A DNA stretch of 39,959 nucleotides from Granulosicoccus sp. GTDB taxonomy: Bacteria; Pseudomonadota; Gammaproteobacteria; Granulosicoccales; Granulosicoccaceae. Position numbers and translations under genes: made by a program. A model generated the notes under the pieces. The model searched no databases. It had not been told where the DNA came from and saw nothing but the letters and a program-made list of their open reading frames with translations. Below are positions 7,992 through 16,700 of this stretch, piece by piece (positions within the stretch are counted from its first letter, which is position 1; each line of letters begins with the position of its first letter). The stretch lies in the NCBI GenBank assembly GCA_020627685.1, contig JAHDGK010000044.1:1-39959 (forward strand), read 5' to 3'.

Positions 7992-9077
7992 TTAGTCTTG
8001 TTTTTGTAAAAGACCTTGCAGATAGTCCTTGCCTAAAGAGAACTGAGCGCCGCATTCCAATAGCTGATTGATTGTTTCGTTATCTACCGGAACACCCTGG
8101 TGTGTTCTGGTTGTTCTGTTTTGTATTTCCGGTTCTCCCGGTAACAAGACTTCTTTTGTTCCGACAGCTGCAGGTTTTGCCTTAATGAAGTCGTAGAACT
8201 CGGTGGTCCTTCGGGCTACATCGTCTGAGCTTCCAAACGCTGCAGGGTCGATGATGACTGAAAACATATTGTTTATGACACCGCTTGGTAGGTGTTCCAT
8301 GGTGGCGACTGTGTCGTCACTAACCAGCGCGCCCGCGAGCATCTCGACAAAGATACCCAGGCCGGAGCCCTTGTGTGCACCAAATGCTGAGAGTGCGCCT
8401 TCACGGTTTAATGCCATAGGATCAGGATTACTGGTTTCGATGCCGTCGCTGTCAACCAGGCATCCTGCGGGCATTTGTTCACCTTTGTTGCTGGCAACTC
8501 TGACTTTACCGAACGCTACAGTGCTCGTGGCTATATCCAGCAAAGGATGGGCTTTCCCGTCGACAGGCATGGCCATGCTGATAGGATTTGTGGAAAACCC
8601 CGGCTCGCGTGCGCCAAACGGTGCAACAAGAGGGGGATGCCCTACCACGTTCACCATATGAATAGAGACATAGCCACGTGCCGCACAATATTCGGAGTAG
8701 GTGCCCACTCTGGATACATGCCCTGAATTTCTGAGCCCTAGAACAGCCACTTTGTGTTCGGGCACGCTTTTCATGGCATGGTCTAGAGCTAGAAGTGCCA
8801 TACGATGGCCAAAGCCGCGGTTTGCATTGACGATGGAAATTGCGCCGATAGGTTCGTGCAGTGTGGGGGTTTGATTGGGGATCAGATTGCCGTCGCGTAC
8901 TTGATCGCCGTAGAGCGGCAACATGCCGATACCGTGGGAATCGTGGCCGGTGAGGTTCGCATCAATGAGATGATCAGCAATGATCGTCGCCTCATCGCTA
9001 TTGCAGCCAAACCCTGTCAAAATAGTGTGGGCGAGTTGATTGAGAGAGGTGCTGGTATAGTTTGTCTCAGTGCCCAC
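7992..9077 (-). CDS. Malate/L-lactate dehydrogenase family oxidoreductase (Ldh_2)
   Basis: From the GTG at 9077 the protein is 361 residues, the usual family size. It shows the family hallmarks: LIDANLTGHDSHGIGMLPLY near the N-terminus (the conserved HxSHG-type turn), NANRGFGHRMALLALDHAM, LRNSGHVSRVGTYSEY, NPISMAMP, DIATSTVAFGKVRVA and GAHKGSGLGIFVEMLAGAL. This NAD(P)-dependent group includes sulfolactate, ureidoglycolate, 2,3-diketogulonate and Delta1-piperideine-2-carboxylate reductases, none of them related to ordinary Rossmann lactate dehydrogenases. The frame is open to a TTG at 9137, but a GGAG (9083-9086) five bases before GTG makes 9077 the better start. It is divergent from the Gfo/Idh-TauD pair and may be controlled with it. 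Substrate not readable. Confidence 0.88.
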   Translation of the reverse strand: MGTETNYTSTSLNQLAHTILTGFGCNSDEATIIADHLIDANLTGHDSHGIGMLPLYGDQVRDGNLIPNQTPTLHEPIGAISIVNANRGFGHRMALLALDHAMKSVPEHKVAVLGLRNSGHVSRVGTYSEYCAARGYVSIHMVNVVGHPPLVAPFGAREPGFSTNPISMAMPVDGKAHPLLDIATSTVAFGKVRVASNKGEQMPAGCLVDSDGIETSNPDPMALNREGALSAFGAHKGSGLGIFVEMLAGALVSDDTVATMEHLPSGVINNMFSVIIDPAAFGSSDDVARRTTEFYDFIKAKPAAVGTKEVLLPGEPEIQNRTTRTHQGVPVDNETINQLLECGAQFSLGKDYLQGLLQKQD

Positions 9078-9082
9078 TTGGT

Positions 9083-9086
9083 CTCC
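9083..9086 (-). promoter_or_regulatory. Shine-Dalgarno that decides the GTG start of the Ldh_2 gene
   Basis: Reading the minus strand, GGAG is followed by a 5-base spacer and then GTG at 9077. It overlaps the upstream extension of the frame, so the longer TTG start at 9137 is disfavoured. Confidence 0.6.
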
Positions 9087-9168
9087 GGTGTTTTTATCTG
9101 CTTGTAGAATTGTAATGCTAAGGGCTGTGTAAGCCAAACCTTAGCACCTATTGAAATGGAAAATGACT

Positions 9169-10155
9169 ATGTTGAAGTTCGGAATTTTGTCCACTGCGAA
9201 AATCGCCGATGAACATTTGATACCCGCTATACAGCAGTCCGACAATGCCTCTTTAGAAGCTATAGCGTCAAGAGATTTAAAAAAGGCTACGAAGATGGCG
9301 GCCAAATTTAACGCACCTCAAGCGTTTGGTAGCTATGACGAGCTTCTGGCCTCTGATGACATCGATGCGGTTTATATTCCTTTACCCACTTCCCAGCATG
9401 TTGAATGGGCGGTAAAAGCAGCGCAGGCTGGGAAACATGTTTTAGTGGAAAAGCCACTAGCATTGAAAGCTACCGATATAAAGAAGCTTATTAAAGCGAG
9501 AGACAAAGCCGGAGTTGTTGTATCTGAAGGGTTCATGGTTACCTATCATCCTCAGTGGCTCAAAGTACGCGATTTAATAAAGAAGAATGCAATAGGAAAA
9601 CTTCGTCGCATTGAATCTTCGTTTACTTATTTCAATGTCGATGAAAACAATATGCGCAATCGTCCGGAGCTAGGTGGCGGAGCCTTACCCGATATTGGAG
9701 TGTACCCAACCGTGTGTGCCCGTTTTGCTACAGGCCTTGAACCTAAAACGGCGACAGCGCAAGTAGAGTTCGATCCCAAATTTAAAACTGATCGGTATGC
9801 GAACATTCAGTTGGAGTTCGATAACGTAGATATGAATTTTTACGTCTCCACCCAAATGGCAAACAGACAAACCATGGTTTTTCATGGTGATAAAGGATTC
9901 ATTGAACTAACTGCCCCTTTTAATTCAAATTTGTATGAGGGAGATGAAGTTCGTTTACACAACACAAAGCATAATGAAACTCAGGTTTTCAGGTACACCG
10001 GTTTAAATCAGTATCGGTATCAAATCGATGCGTATGCAAAAGCGGTTGCCGGAAAAAAGCAAGCCTACTTCACGCTGGAAGAATCTGTTTTAAACCAGAA
10101 AGTCATTGACGCCATCTATAAGTCCGGCAAGAGTGGCAAGCGAGTGAGGGTCTGA
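9169..10155 (+). CDS. Gfo/Idh/MocA-family oxidoreductase
   Basis: The protein is about 328 residues from the ATG at 9169 (GGA eight bases before; ATG 9163 is also possible). The N-terminal Rossmann half begins MLKFGILSTAKIADEHLIPAI, with ST replacing the commoner GxGxxA; AVYIPLPTSQHVEWAVKAAQAGKHVLVEKPLAL carries the family EKP lysine, which is usually catalytic. The C-terminal half has GGGALPDIGVYP, a substrate-site motif of this family (Asp and His/Tyr positions). These enzymes oxidise or reduce sugars or cyclitols with NAD(P); dimeric dihydrodiol and xylose dehydrogenases are relatives by motif. The stop is one base before the start of the dioxygenase, so the two are co-translated. Confidence 0.9.
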   Translation: MLKFGILSTAKIADEHLIPAIQQSDNASLEAIASRDLKKATKMAAKFNAPQAFGSYDELLASDDIDAVYIPLPTSQHVEWAVKAAQAGKHVLVEKPLALKATDIKKLIKARDKAGVVVSEGFMVTYHPQWLKVRDLIKKNAIGKLRRIESSFTYFNVDENNMRNRPELGGGALPDIGVYPTVCARFATGLEPKTATAQVEFDPKFKTDRYANIQLEFDNVDMNFYVSTQMANRQTMVFHGDKGFIELTAPFNSNLYEGDEVRLHNTKHNETQVFRYTGLNQYRYQIDAYAKAVAGKKQAYFTLEESVLNQKVIDAIYKSGKSGKRVRV

Positions 10156-10156
10156 G

Positions 10157-10993
10157 ATGAGGATAGATTCTGAAAACGGTGTTGGTGCCTATATTTCTGA
10201 GATAGACCTGAATCATCTAAATCCGGAGAGCATCGCTGAGCTAAAAGTCGCATTAGGTGAGTATGGCGTTCTGTTTTTTCGTGAACAGAACATGACAAGT
10301 GAAAACCACATCGCTTTTGCCGAGCAATTTGGTCGTATTAATATCAATCGTTTCTTTACACCGCTTAGCGATTACCCACAAATTGCACAGGTGTTAAAGG
10401 AAGCGCAGCATTCAACCAACATTGGCTCCGCATGGCATACCGATCATAGCTATGATCAAATTCCAGCGCTGGGTTCTATTCTTGTGGCCCGAGATCTCCC
10501 TAAGAGTGGTGGTGACACCATCTTTGCCAGTATGTATGCGGCTTACGATGCGTTGTCAGATTCCGTTAAAGAAAAACTGGCAGGGCTAACCGCAGTTCAC
10601 TCCAGTCGTCATGCATTTGGTATAGATGCCTACAAAGGCCAAGCTAAAAGCGAGAGAAAAGGGAGGCTGGGCAATACCGATGCTGCTACTCAGGATGCTG
10701 TTCATCCGGTGGTCATAAAGCATCCTATTAGTGGTAAGAAAGCGATATACGTAAATCCAGACTTCACCACGCATATCCGTGAGCTTGATGAAGCCGAAGG
10801 TAATCAGCTGCTTGAGGAATTATACGAACACTGTAAGCAAGAAAAATTCTCTTATCGATTTGCATGGAAAGATGGTTCGGTGGCGTTTTGGGATAATCGT
10901 GCCACTTGGCATAAGGCATTGAACGATTATGCAGGTCAACGACGACTGATGCATCGAATTACAGTTGAGGGCGTGCCTCTTTATGGTGCATAG
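10157..10993 (+). CDS. TauD/TfdA-family 2-oxoglutarate/Fe(II) dioxygenase
   Basis: The 278-residue protein has the TauD fold signatures: GVLFFREQNMTSENHIAFAEQFG near residue 37, the Fe ligands in WHTDHSY (His94, Asp96), GDTIFASMYAAYDALSD, the distal His252 in TWHKALNDY, and the arginine of QRRLMHRI that binds 2-oxoglutarate. It would hydroxylate a small substrate, commonly releasing sulfite, aldehyde or amine, in the cytoplasm. A GAGGG site sits seven bases before the ATG, inside the end of the upstream gene. Pairing with a Gfo/Idh oxidoreductase points to a two-step oxidation of one substrate, but no sulfonate transporter is adjacent, so taurine specificity is not supported. Confidence 0.9.
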   Translation: MRIDSENGVGAYISEIDLNHLNPESIAELKVALGEYGVLFFREQNMTSENHIAFAEQFGRININRFFTPLSDYPQIAQVLKEAQHSTNIGSAWHTDHSYDQIPALGSILVARDLPKSGGDTIFASMYAAYDALSDSVKEKLAGLTAVHSSRHAFGIDAYKGQAKSERKGRLGNTDAATQDAVHPVVIKHPISGKKAIYVNPDFTTHIRELDEAEGNQLLEELYEHCKQEKFSYRFAWKDGSVAFWDNRATWHKALNDYAGQRRLMHRITVEGVPLYGA

Positions 10994-11100
10994 TTGTATT
11001 AGGGAGATGTATTATTTTGACAAGAGTCGTTACTTTTTTAGCCGTATTATTTTTTAAAGTTAAGTAGCGTTCGTTCTTAAGTAAGTAATTCATTCACACA

Positions 11101-11119
11101 TTTGTTAAGCCCTAACAAA
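11101..11119. promoter_or_regulatory. Inverted repeat upstream of the AraC-type regulator
   Basis: TTTGTTA at 11101-11107 and TAACAAA at 11113-11119 form a 7-bp inverted repeat with a 5-bp spacer in the 222-bp gap between the dioxygenase and the AraC regulator. This AT-rich dyad is a possible operator, or a weak hairpin after the dioxygenase gene. Confidence 0.3.
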
Positions 11120-11215
11120 CCGTTTTAAATAGCGATACTGATGTAGACCATAAGGCTCAATGTCTATGGGAAATGGCGCAGTTTGCTATTGTAAAAGTTA
11201 GCTTAAAGTATAGAA

Positions 11216-12271
11216 TTGCCGCTGGTCGTGTCCAGATGCCGCACTAGAAACATTGGTGCGCTACCTACTCATGAAGCGGATTACCTAACTGTGCTTTACC
11301 GAATATCTAGAGCCTCCAAAGAAATCTGTAACCATCTTGGGGTGTCACACGCAAGTGTTCTGGCTCGTGCCAGTTTGCCGGCTGACTATTTAGATTGCGA
11401 AAATCAGGGTGTGGATGCCAGCACGTGTTATTCGCTCTGGCGTGCACTTGAGGCAGAATTTAAAGACCCCGAGATGCCATTGATGCTCGGCCAGGACCGA
11501 GGCAAACATTCATCATCGGTGAGTGTCGTGGCTTTTGCGTGTAGCACCGATATCTCCTCAGGCTTGGAACGACTCGCATTGTTTCGCGCATTGTCAGCTC
11601 CGGGCTCTTTAGATCTTAAACGTACCGAACAAGGTCTCAGCATAAAACTCGTCGCGCCTGACCCCAGCGCGGAAGTACCCGATGGCTACTTTTTATACTC
11701 ATTGGTGTACCTAGTTGAAATGTTGAGATTCTATTCTCAAATGCATATTGTGCCTCTCAGTATTTCATGGCCTGCTTATTCGAATATTGACGCAAAGCTG
11801 GAATCGTATTTTGGGCTTGCTAATTCAAATACCGGTGCTGTTGAGTTATTGATCAGTACGGAAAACGCAAAACTTAAACTGGTTACGGAAAGTGACACGA
11901 TATGGCGTAATGCAGAGCCTGGATTCCACAAACAACTATCTGAACTTGACCAAAGTAAAAAATTATCGGGTCGAGTTAGAAAAATTATTATGGAGCTGTT
12001 GCCAACCGGTATTGTCTCTGCCGAACTCGTAAGTGAACGATTGCATATCAGTCGTAGAAGCTTGCAAAGGCACTTGCTTAACGAACAGACAAGTTTTAGA
12101 TCTCTATTAGATAAGAGCAGAACAGAAGCTTCATTTTATTATCTTTCGCATACCGCACTCTCTGTTGAAGAGATTGCCTATATGCTCGGGTATAGTTCTG
12201 CCAGCTCTTTTTACCGGGCGTTTCATAAATGGACCGGCTCTACGCCACTGCAAGTACGACTGGGGTCGTAA
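11216..12271 (+). CDS. AraC-family transcriptional regulator with arabinose-binding-like N-terminal domain
   Basis: The last ~95 of 351 residues form the double helix-turn-helix of AraC regulators: LVSERLHISRRSLQRHLLNEQTSF (HTH1) and VEEIAYMLGYSSASSFYRAFHKWTGSTPLQVR (HTH2, near-consensus). The N-terminal ~200 residues resemble the Arabinose_bd domain of the OruR/ArgR-type group (CYSLWRALEAEFKDPEMPLMLGQ, GLERLALFRAL). It probably senses a small metabolite and controls nearby catabolic genes; the Gfo/Idh-TauD-Ldh_2 cluster just upstream is the obvious candidate, by position only. The start is uncertain: the frame begins with TTG at 11216 without a clear ribosome binding site, and no ATG occurs before the domain. 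Confidence 0.87.
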   Translation: MPLVVSRCRTRNIGALPTHEADYLTVLYRISRASKEICNHLGVSHASVLARASLPADYLDCENQGVDASTCYSLWRALEAEFKDPEMPLMLGQDRGKHSSSVSVVAFACSTDISSGLERLALFRALSAPGSLDLKRTEQGLSIKLVAPDPSAEVPDGYFLYSLVYLVEMLRFYSQMHIVPLSISWPAYSNIDAKLESYFGLANSNTGAVELLISTENAKLKLVTESDTIWRNAEPGFHKQLSELDQSKKLSGRVRKIIMELLPTGIVSAELVSERLHISRRSLQRHLLNEQTSFRSLLDKSRTEASFYYLSHTALSVEEIAYMLGYSSASSFYRAFHKWTGSTPLQVRLGS

Positions 12272-12347
12272 GTTACACAAGCATTGCGGTATAGGCTTAA
12301 CTCACACCCAAGAGTGTCACAGAAAAACGCACGATTTACGCGTTAAA

Positions 12348-13766
12348 TCAGGCGTTACCAAAGAGCGGTATTAAGCTTCGCCAGTCGCTATCGAAATTTG
12401 CGAGGTCCGGGAATACGTCGGACATGTCACTGTCGGTAACGCCCATCCATTCGGCCAAAGCTGCGCCGTATTGATTGATGGATAGAGAGGGTATAACGCG
12501 ACCCTTGTCACTACTATCGTCACTGGCGCCTAAGTCGTAGCTGGGTAGGCTTCCGAACATTTGACCGCCGTTTACCGCACCACCCATTACCATATAGTGT
12601 CCACCCCAGCCATGATCTGAACCATCACCATTGATGGTTAAGGTTCTACCAAAATCAGAGGCTGTGAATGAGGTGACTTTGTCAGTCATATTCAGCTCAT
12701 CCAGTGTGGCCTGGAAGTCTGTCAGGCTACGGTTTAAATCTGTTAGCAGCGCTGTGAGTCTGGGGCTTTGGTTATCGTGAGTATCCCAGCCGCCTGCGCC
12801 GACAAAAAATATCTGACGCTTCATGCCCAGCATGCTGTTGCTGGCAATCATTCTGGCCACCATGCGAAGCTGTGTCGCCAGTCGACTGCTTCCATCGTAT
12901 GGCGTTGTAAAGTTTGCGTTAGCAGCCAGTGCATCATCGATTTGGCTGGCAGCATTCTTTGCAATATTGAACGAACTGGCCGCCTGCTGCTTGAGCGGAT
13001 GCGCAGACGTCAATGCGAGAATTTGTTGCAGTGCTGTGTCTCGAGCATTGTTGCTCGCACTTCTGGCTGAATCCAGATACGAAAGCAGGCTTAACCCCGA
13101 GTTAGCGTTCAAGCCTAATGGTTGAACCTGATCACCCGGAAGCCAGTAGTTGGTTCCGGCGACTGAAAAGCTGGGTGGAAGCGTGGCACCCGGATTGGCG
13201 TGCTGAAGTAGGTCGGCCATCCTGCCGCCCCAGCCCGTCCCCACTAATGAGGCTGGAGAGCTGCTTAGACCCTTCAACCATTGTTCCTGTTGATGATTGT
13301 GCGCAAACAAGTCGCTGGGAATTAACGGGCTTTCCGCCTCGTACAAACTTCTGTTGACCGGGGCAATCAAATTACCCGCATTGCCAATCACTGCCAGTTT
13401 CCCGCTGGTGTACATAGAGTGCAGATCGGAGAGTAGCGGGTTAAAGCCTATCGTTGCTGAGGGAGAATCGAGCAGTAATGAATCATGCGGTACGGCCAAT
13501 GGACCCCGGCTGGCAGCATAGCGGTTGTAAGCGTCTTGCTCGGCAGGCACGAACATGTTGAATGAATCACTGCCGCCATAGAGGAATACACAAACGAGGG
13601 CCTTATAGTCGGTTAATGCTGCATAGTCACTACTCGCTGCTAATGCTGAGCCAATGAGGCTTAACTTGCCATTCATGGCTGTAGCGCCTGTGCCCAATAA
13701 AGACACGGCAGCGAAGTTCTTTAGAAAGTCTCGACGTTCACGACGAGTTTTATGATTGTGCGACAT
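12348..13766 (-). CDS. DUF1501 family protein, Tat-exported
   Basis: The 472-residue protein starts with a twin-arginine leader (RRERRDFLKNFAAVSLLGTGATA), then ALVCVFLYGGSDSFNMFVPAEQDAYNRYAASRG, the hallmark of DUF1501 proteins, a branch of the alkaline-phosphatase/sulfatase superfamily. Later blocks typical of the family are GWDTHDNQ, TSFTASDFGRTLTINGDGSDHGWGGHYMVMGGAVNGGQMFG and a C-terminal WMGV..SDMSDVFPDL. The biochemical role is unknown; the protein should be folded in the cytoplasm, perhaps with a metal, and exported by Tat. Its ATG is 14 bp after the stop of the DUF1800 gene, and DUF1800-DUF1501 pairs are recurrent in bacteria, so the two are expected to work together in the envelope. 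Confidence 0.92.
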   Translation of the reverse strand: MSHNHKTRRERRDFLKNFAAVSLLGTGATAMNGKLSLIGSALAASSDYAALTDYKALVCVFLYGGSDSFNMFVPAEQDAYNRYAASRGPLAVPHDSLLLDSPSATIGFNPLLSDLHSMYTSGKLAVIGNAGNLIAPVNRSLYEAESPLIPSDLFAHNHQQEQWLKGLSSSPASLVGTGWGGRMADLLQHANPGATLPPSFSVAGTNYWLPGDQVQPLGLNANSGLSLLSYLDSARSASNNARDTALQQILALTSAHPLKQQAASSFNIAKNAASQIDDALAANANFTTPYDGSSRLATQLRMVARMIASNSMLGMKRQIFFVGAGGWDTHDNQSPRLTALLTDLNRSLTDFQATLDELNMTDKVTSFTASDFGRTLTINGDGSDHGWGGHYMVMGGAVNGGQMFGSLPSYDLGASDDSSDKGRVIPSLSINQYGAALAEWMGVTDSDMSDVFPDLANFDSDWRSLIPLFGNA

Positions 13767-13780
13767 AGTGATTCCGTTTC

Positions 13781-16700
13781 CTACATTTGCACGAGATAGT
13801 CGGGCGAGGCCATGATCAAGGTAATGGCGTCGCGGATTCTCTGACTCAGCCCATCTTCGTCGGATGGGAGCGCTTCAATGTGGGATTGAAGAATGTTTCT
13901 AAGCCCGTCCGACATATTGCCACTGAGAAGGATCAGGTTTAAATGATCCAGTAGGGCCGTAGCGTCGTCGGCTAGTGTGAGTTCGTAGGTGTAATCCAGA
14001 TAAGATGTTGCTTGGCCGTTATCGTATTGATATCTGGCATATCCAACCTGAATCTGGCGCCCGATTCTATTGCTGGTGGCAAGTTCATTACCCGCTGTGA
14101 ACAGTTCGAATTCTGGAGCATCCAGGTTGCCGTCAGCGACAGGGCCAGCCGGTGAGTAGGAGGGCATGAAGAAGTTGAATACGGACGGCGAGCGCAGTAC
14201 CGCTTGCCCCGTCACTGTCTCCAGAGTATCCATTTGTGGCGACACGGTATTGAATTCGTTTCGGTCAGAGTTGTTCTCACCACGCTGAACGTTAAACGCT
14301 CTCCATAGATGACTTAGTCTTAGAACAGGCTCGCGTAGTTTTCCGTAGTGGCTGATGTCTGCCGGGATGGTACGCGCTTCGGCATCTAGCAGAATCGCTT
14401 TGACGACAGCACCTAAATCGCCGCGAACACCGGCACCGTTGTTATTGAATACTTGTGCAACCCTTGCAACGTAAGCTGGGGTTGGATTACTGGTGACCAG
14501 TCGTTTAATAAGCTGCTTTCCGATGAAAGGGCCGACATTCGGGTGGTTGAAGATGTTATCAAGTGCCAGGTCTAAATCCTGTCTCGCTGTGTTTCCCGCC
14601 GGAGCCACGACACCATTGAGTAGGGTCTTGGCGTCGGTATCGTGGTATTCCTCAAACGGAAGCATCTGATTAATCATGTCAGCATGCGTATTCAGTGCTC
14701 TGTCCCACTCACCTGCATCTGCATAGTTCCAGCCGGTGAAAACGCGTGCAAAGGCTTCAATTTGATCCTGATTAAACGATGGTGAGCCATCTGTGGTTCC
14801 ATCAATGTTTAAGTTGTGCAAACCGATCGAGAACAGCTGTAGTATTTCACGTGCATAGTTTTCGTCTGCACGCGTTGAGCCGTCTGCCTGTCCTTTTGCA
14901 TTTTGTAGCATGCTTAAGTACAGCCCCATAATCGGGCTAAGCGTGACCTCTTCTAATAGGTCTCTGTAATTCCCGAACGAGTAGTTACGAAGCGTATCGT
15001 AGTAATTGGTGACGCCATACTGTGCGTTTGACAGGGTAAAGCCGGTATCAGATATCACGAATATTTGGCTGAGCGCGAAAGCGACACGTTGCCGGAGCTG
15101 ATCATCTCCTTCAACAACATCCGTCCACCAAACTTCATGCCGAGGGCCGCGGCCACTGTTATTGGAATGCACTAGGACATAATCTAGATGAGGCGGACCC
15201 TTTGATGAGAGCTGCCAATCAACCCAATTTTCGATACCCATAGTTTTGACTTGCTCAATACCGGCAAGCGTTGGACCGAAAGTAGCTTGAGTCAGTAATC
15301 TAGCCGCTTCAAAATCCGTGGCCGGTGTTCCGGCACTCAACACGGTGACCGTGGCTGTCTTCTCGTTCGTTAGGCCGGCAGTATCAGTCACTGTGAGTTT
15401 GGCCGTGTAGGTACCAGCAGTGTCATAAGTATGGCTTTGCGTGTCGTCGTTGTCGTTGGTGACTTTTTCACTGCCGTCTCCGAAATCCCACTTGTATTCA
15501 ACAATCGCATCGTCATCGCTGGAAGCGGAGGGGTCGAACATAATAGTGAGCGGTCCAACACGGGTTGCGCTTGAATCGTCAAATCCCAACATTGAGAACA
15601 GTGCAACAGGCTCTGTGGGAGGCACAACGACTAATGGGCGCTCCGTCCATTCCGATGCAATGTCTTGGCGCTTGGCGCGAACCTGCCACGTGTGCGAGTC
15701 GCTGATGGTCAGGTTGAGCTCAACGGTAATAGAGCAAGTATCAGTGTCGCAGTAATCTGATGCGGAGAGGTCAGCAAGCGTTGGCAGCGCTCCGGAATTG
15801 CTATCGGTGATATAAAAATCGTAGGTGGTCGCGGCGTCTACTGAATTCCATTGAAAGACGACGGTGTCCTCCGATTCGAATTCCGTGGTTGCCAAAGGTA
15901 GTAACAGGGCAGGCGCTGTTGGGCCCACGACAGCGAATGCTCGTTCCGACCAATCTGATTCAACGTCGTCTTTTTTAGCTTTAACGTGCCAGCTGTGTGA
16001 ATCGCTAATGCTTAAATCATGATCGATGCTAATTGTGCAAGAACCGGCTGCGCAAATATCAGCTGGAAGAAGTCCTGTCTGTGAATCCTGCGCTCCTTCA
16101 TTTCCATCAGTAATGAAGAACTCATAACTGGTTGCGTCGTCGACAGCTTGCCATTCAAAGTTGATTTGTGAGTACACATCAAACGATGCTGAAGCCAGTG
16201 GTAAGACCAGAGTAGGCGCCTCAGGTGGCTCGATGATTTCAAGCACGACCGAGAATGTGGACACGTTGGAGTCGGTTTGCCCAACTGAGTTTATGGCGCT
16301 AACTTGCCACTCATAGTTATCAGCAATGGGTAGCGCAACGGTTGCCACAAAGTTGCATTGTCCTGCATCGCAATTGTTGGTAAGTACATCGGTAGTTACC
16401 GCATTTCCATCTGCGCCCGGCAATGTAATTTGGTAACTCTCAGCACGCTCGGCGGCAGCCCAGGAGAACGTGGTTGCTTCGTTTTGAACCACGCTTTCGC
16501 CCGATGCCGGTGCTGTTAATACAAATGTTGCAGGGGCTTCTGTGTGGGGTGCTAGGGCTGTAAAGAACGACTGAGATAGAGATGAAGAGCCCTGTGAATT
16601 TCTAGCACGTACTCGCCATTGTTTTGATGGGCCTAAATCGGTATTGATGACGTCAGTGACAGAACAAACATCATCGGTGCAGATCGAGCTCGCAACCAGA

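Noticed and set aside
9078-9137. Longer TTG start for the Ldh_2 gene
   Set aside because: A GGAG five bases before the GTG at 9077 and the family length favour the shorter protein.
10157-10993. Assigning the dioxygenase as taurine dioxygenase tauD
   Set aside because: The fold and iron ligands fit the family, but no sulfonate transporter is adjacent and substrate residues cannot be read with certainty.
15441-15755. Plus-strand ORFs inside the DUF1800 gene
   Set aside because: They are shadows of the repeat-rich minus-strand coding sequence and have no ribosome binding sites.
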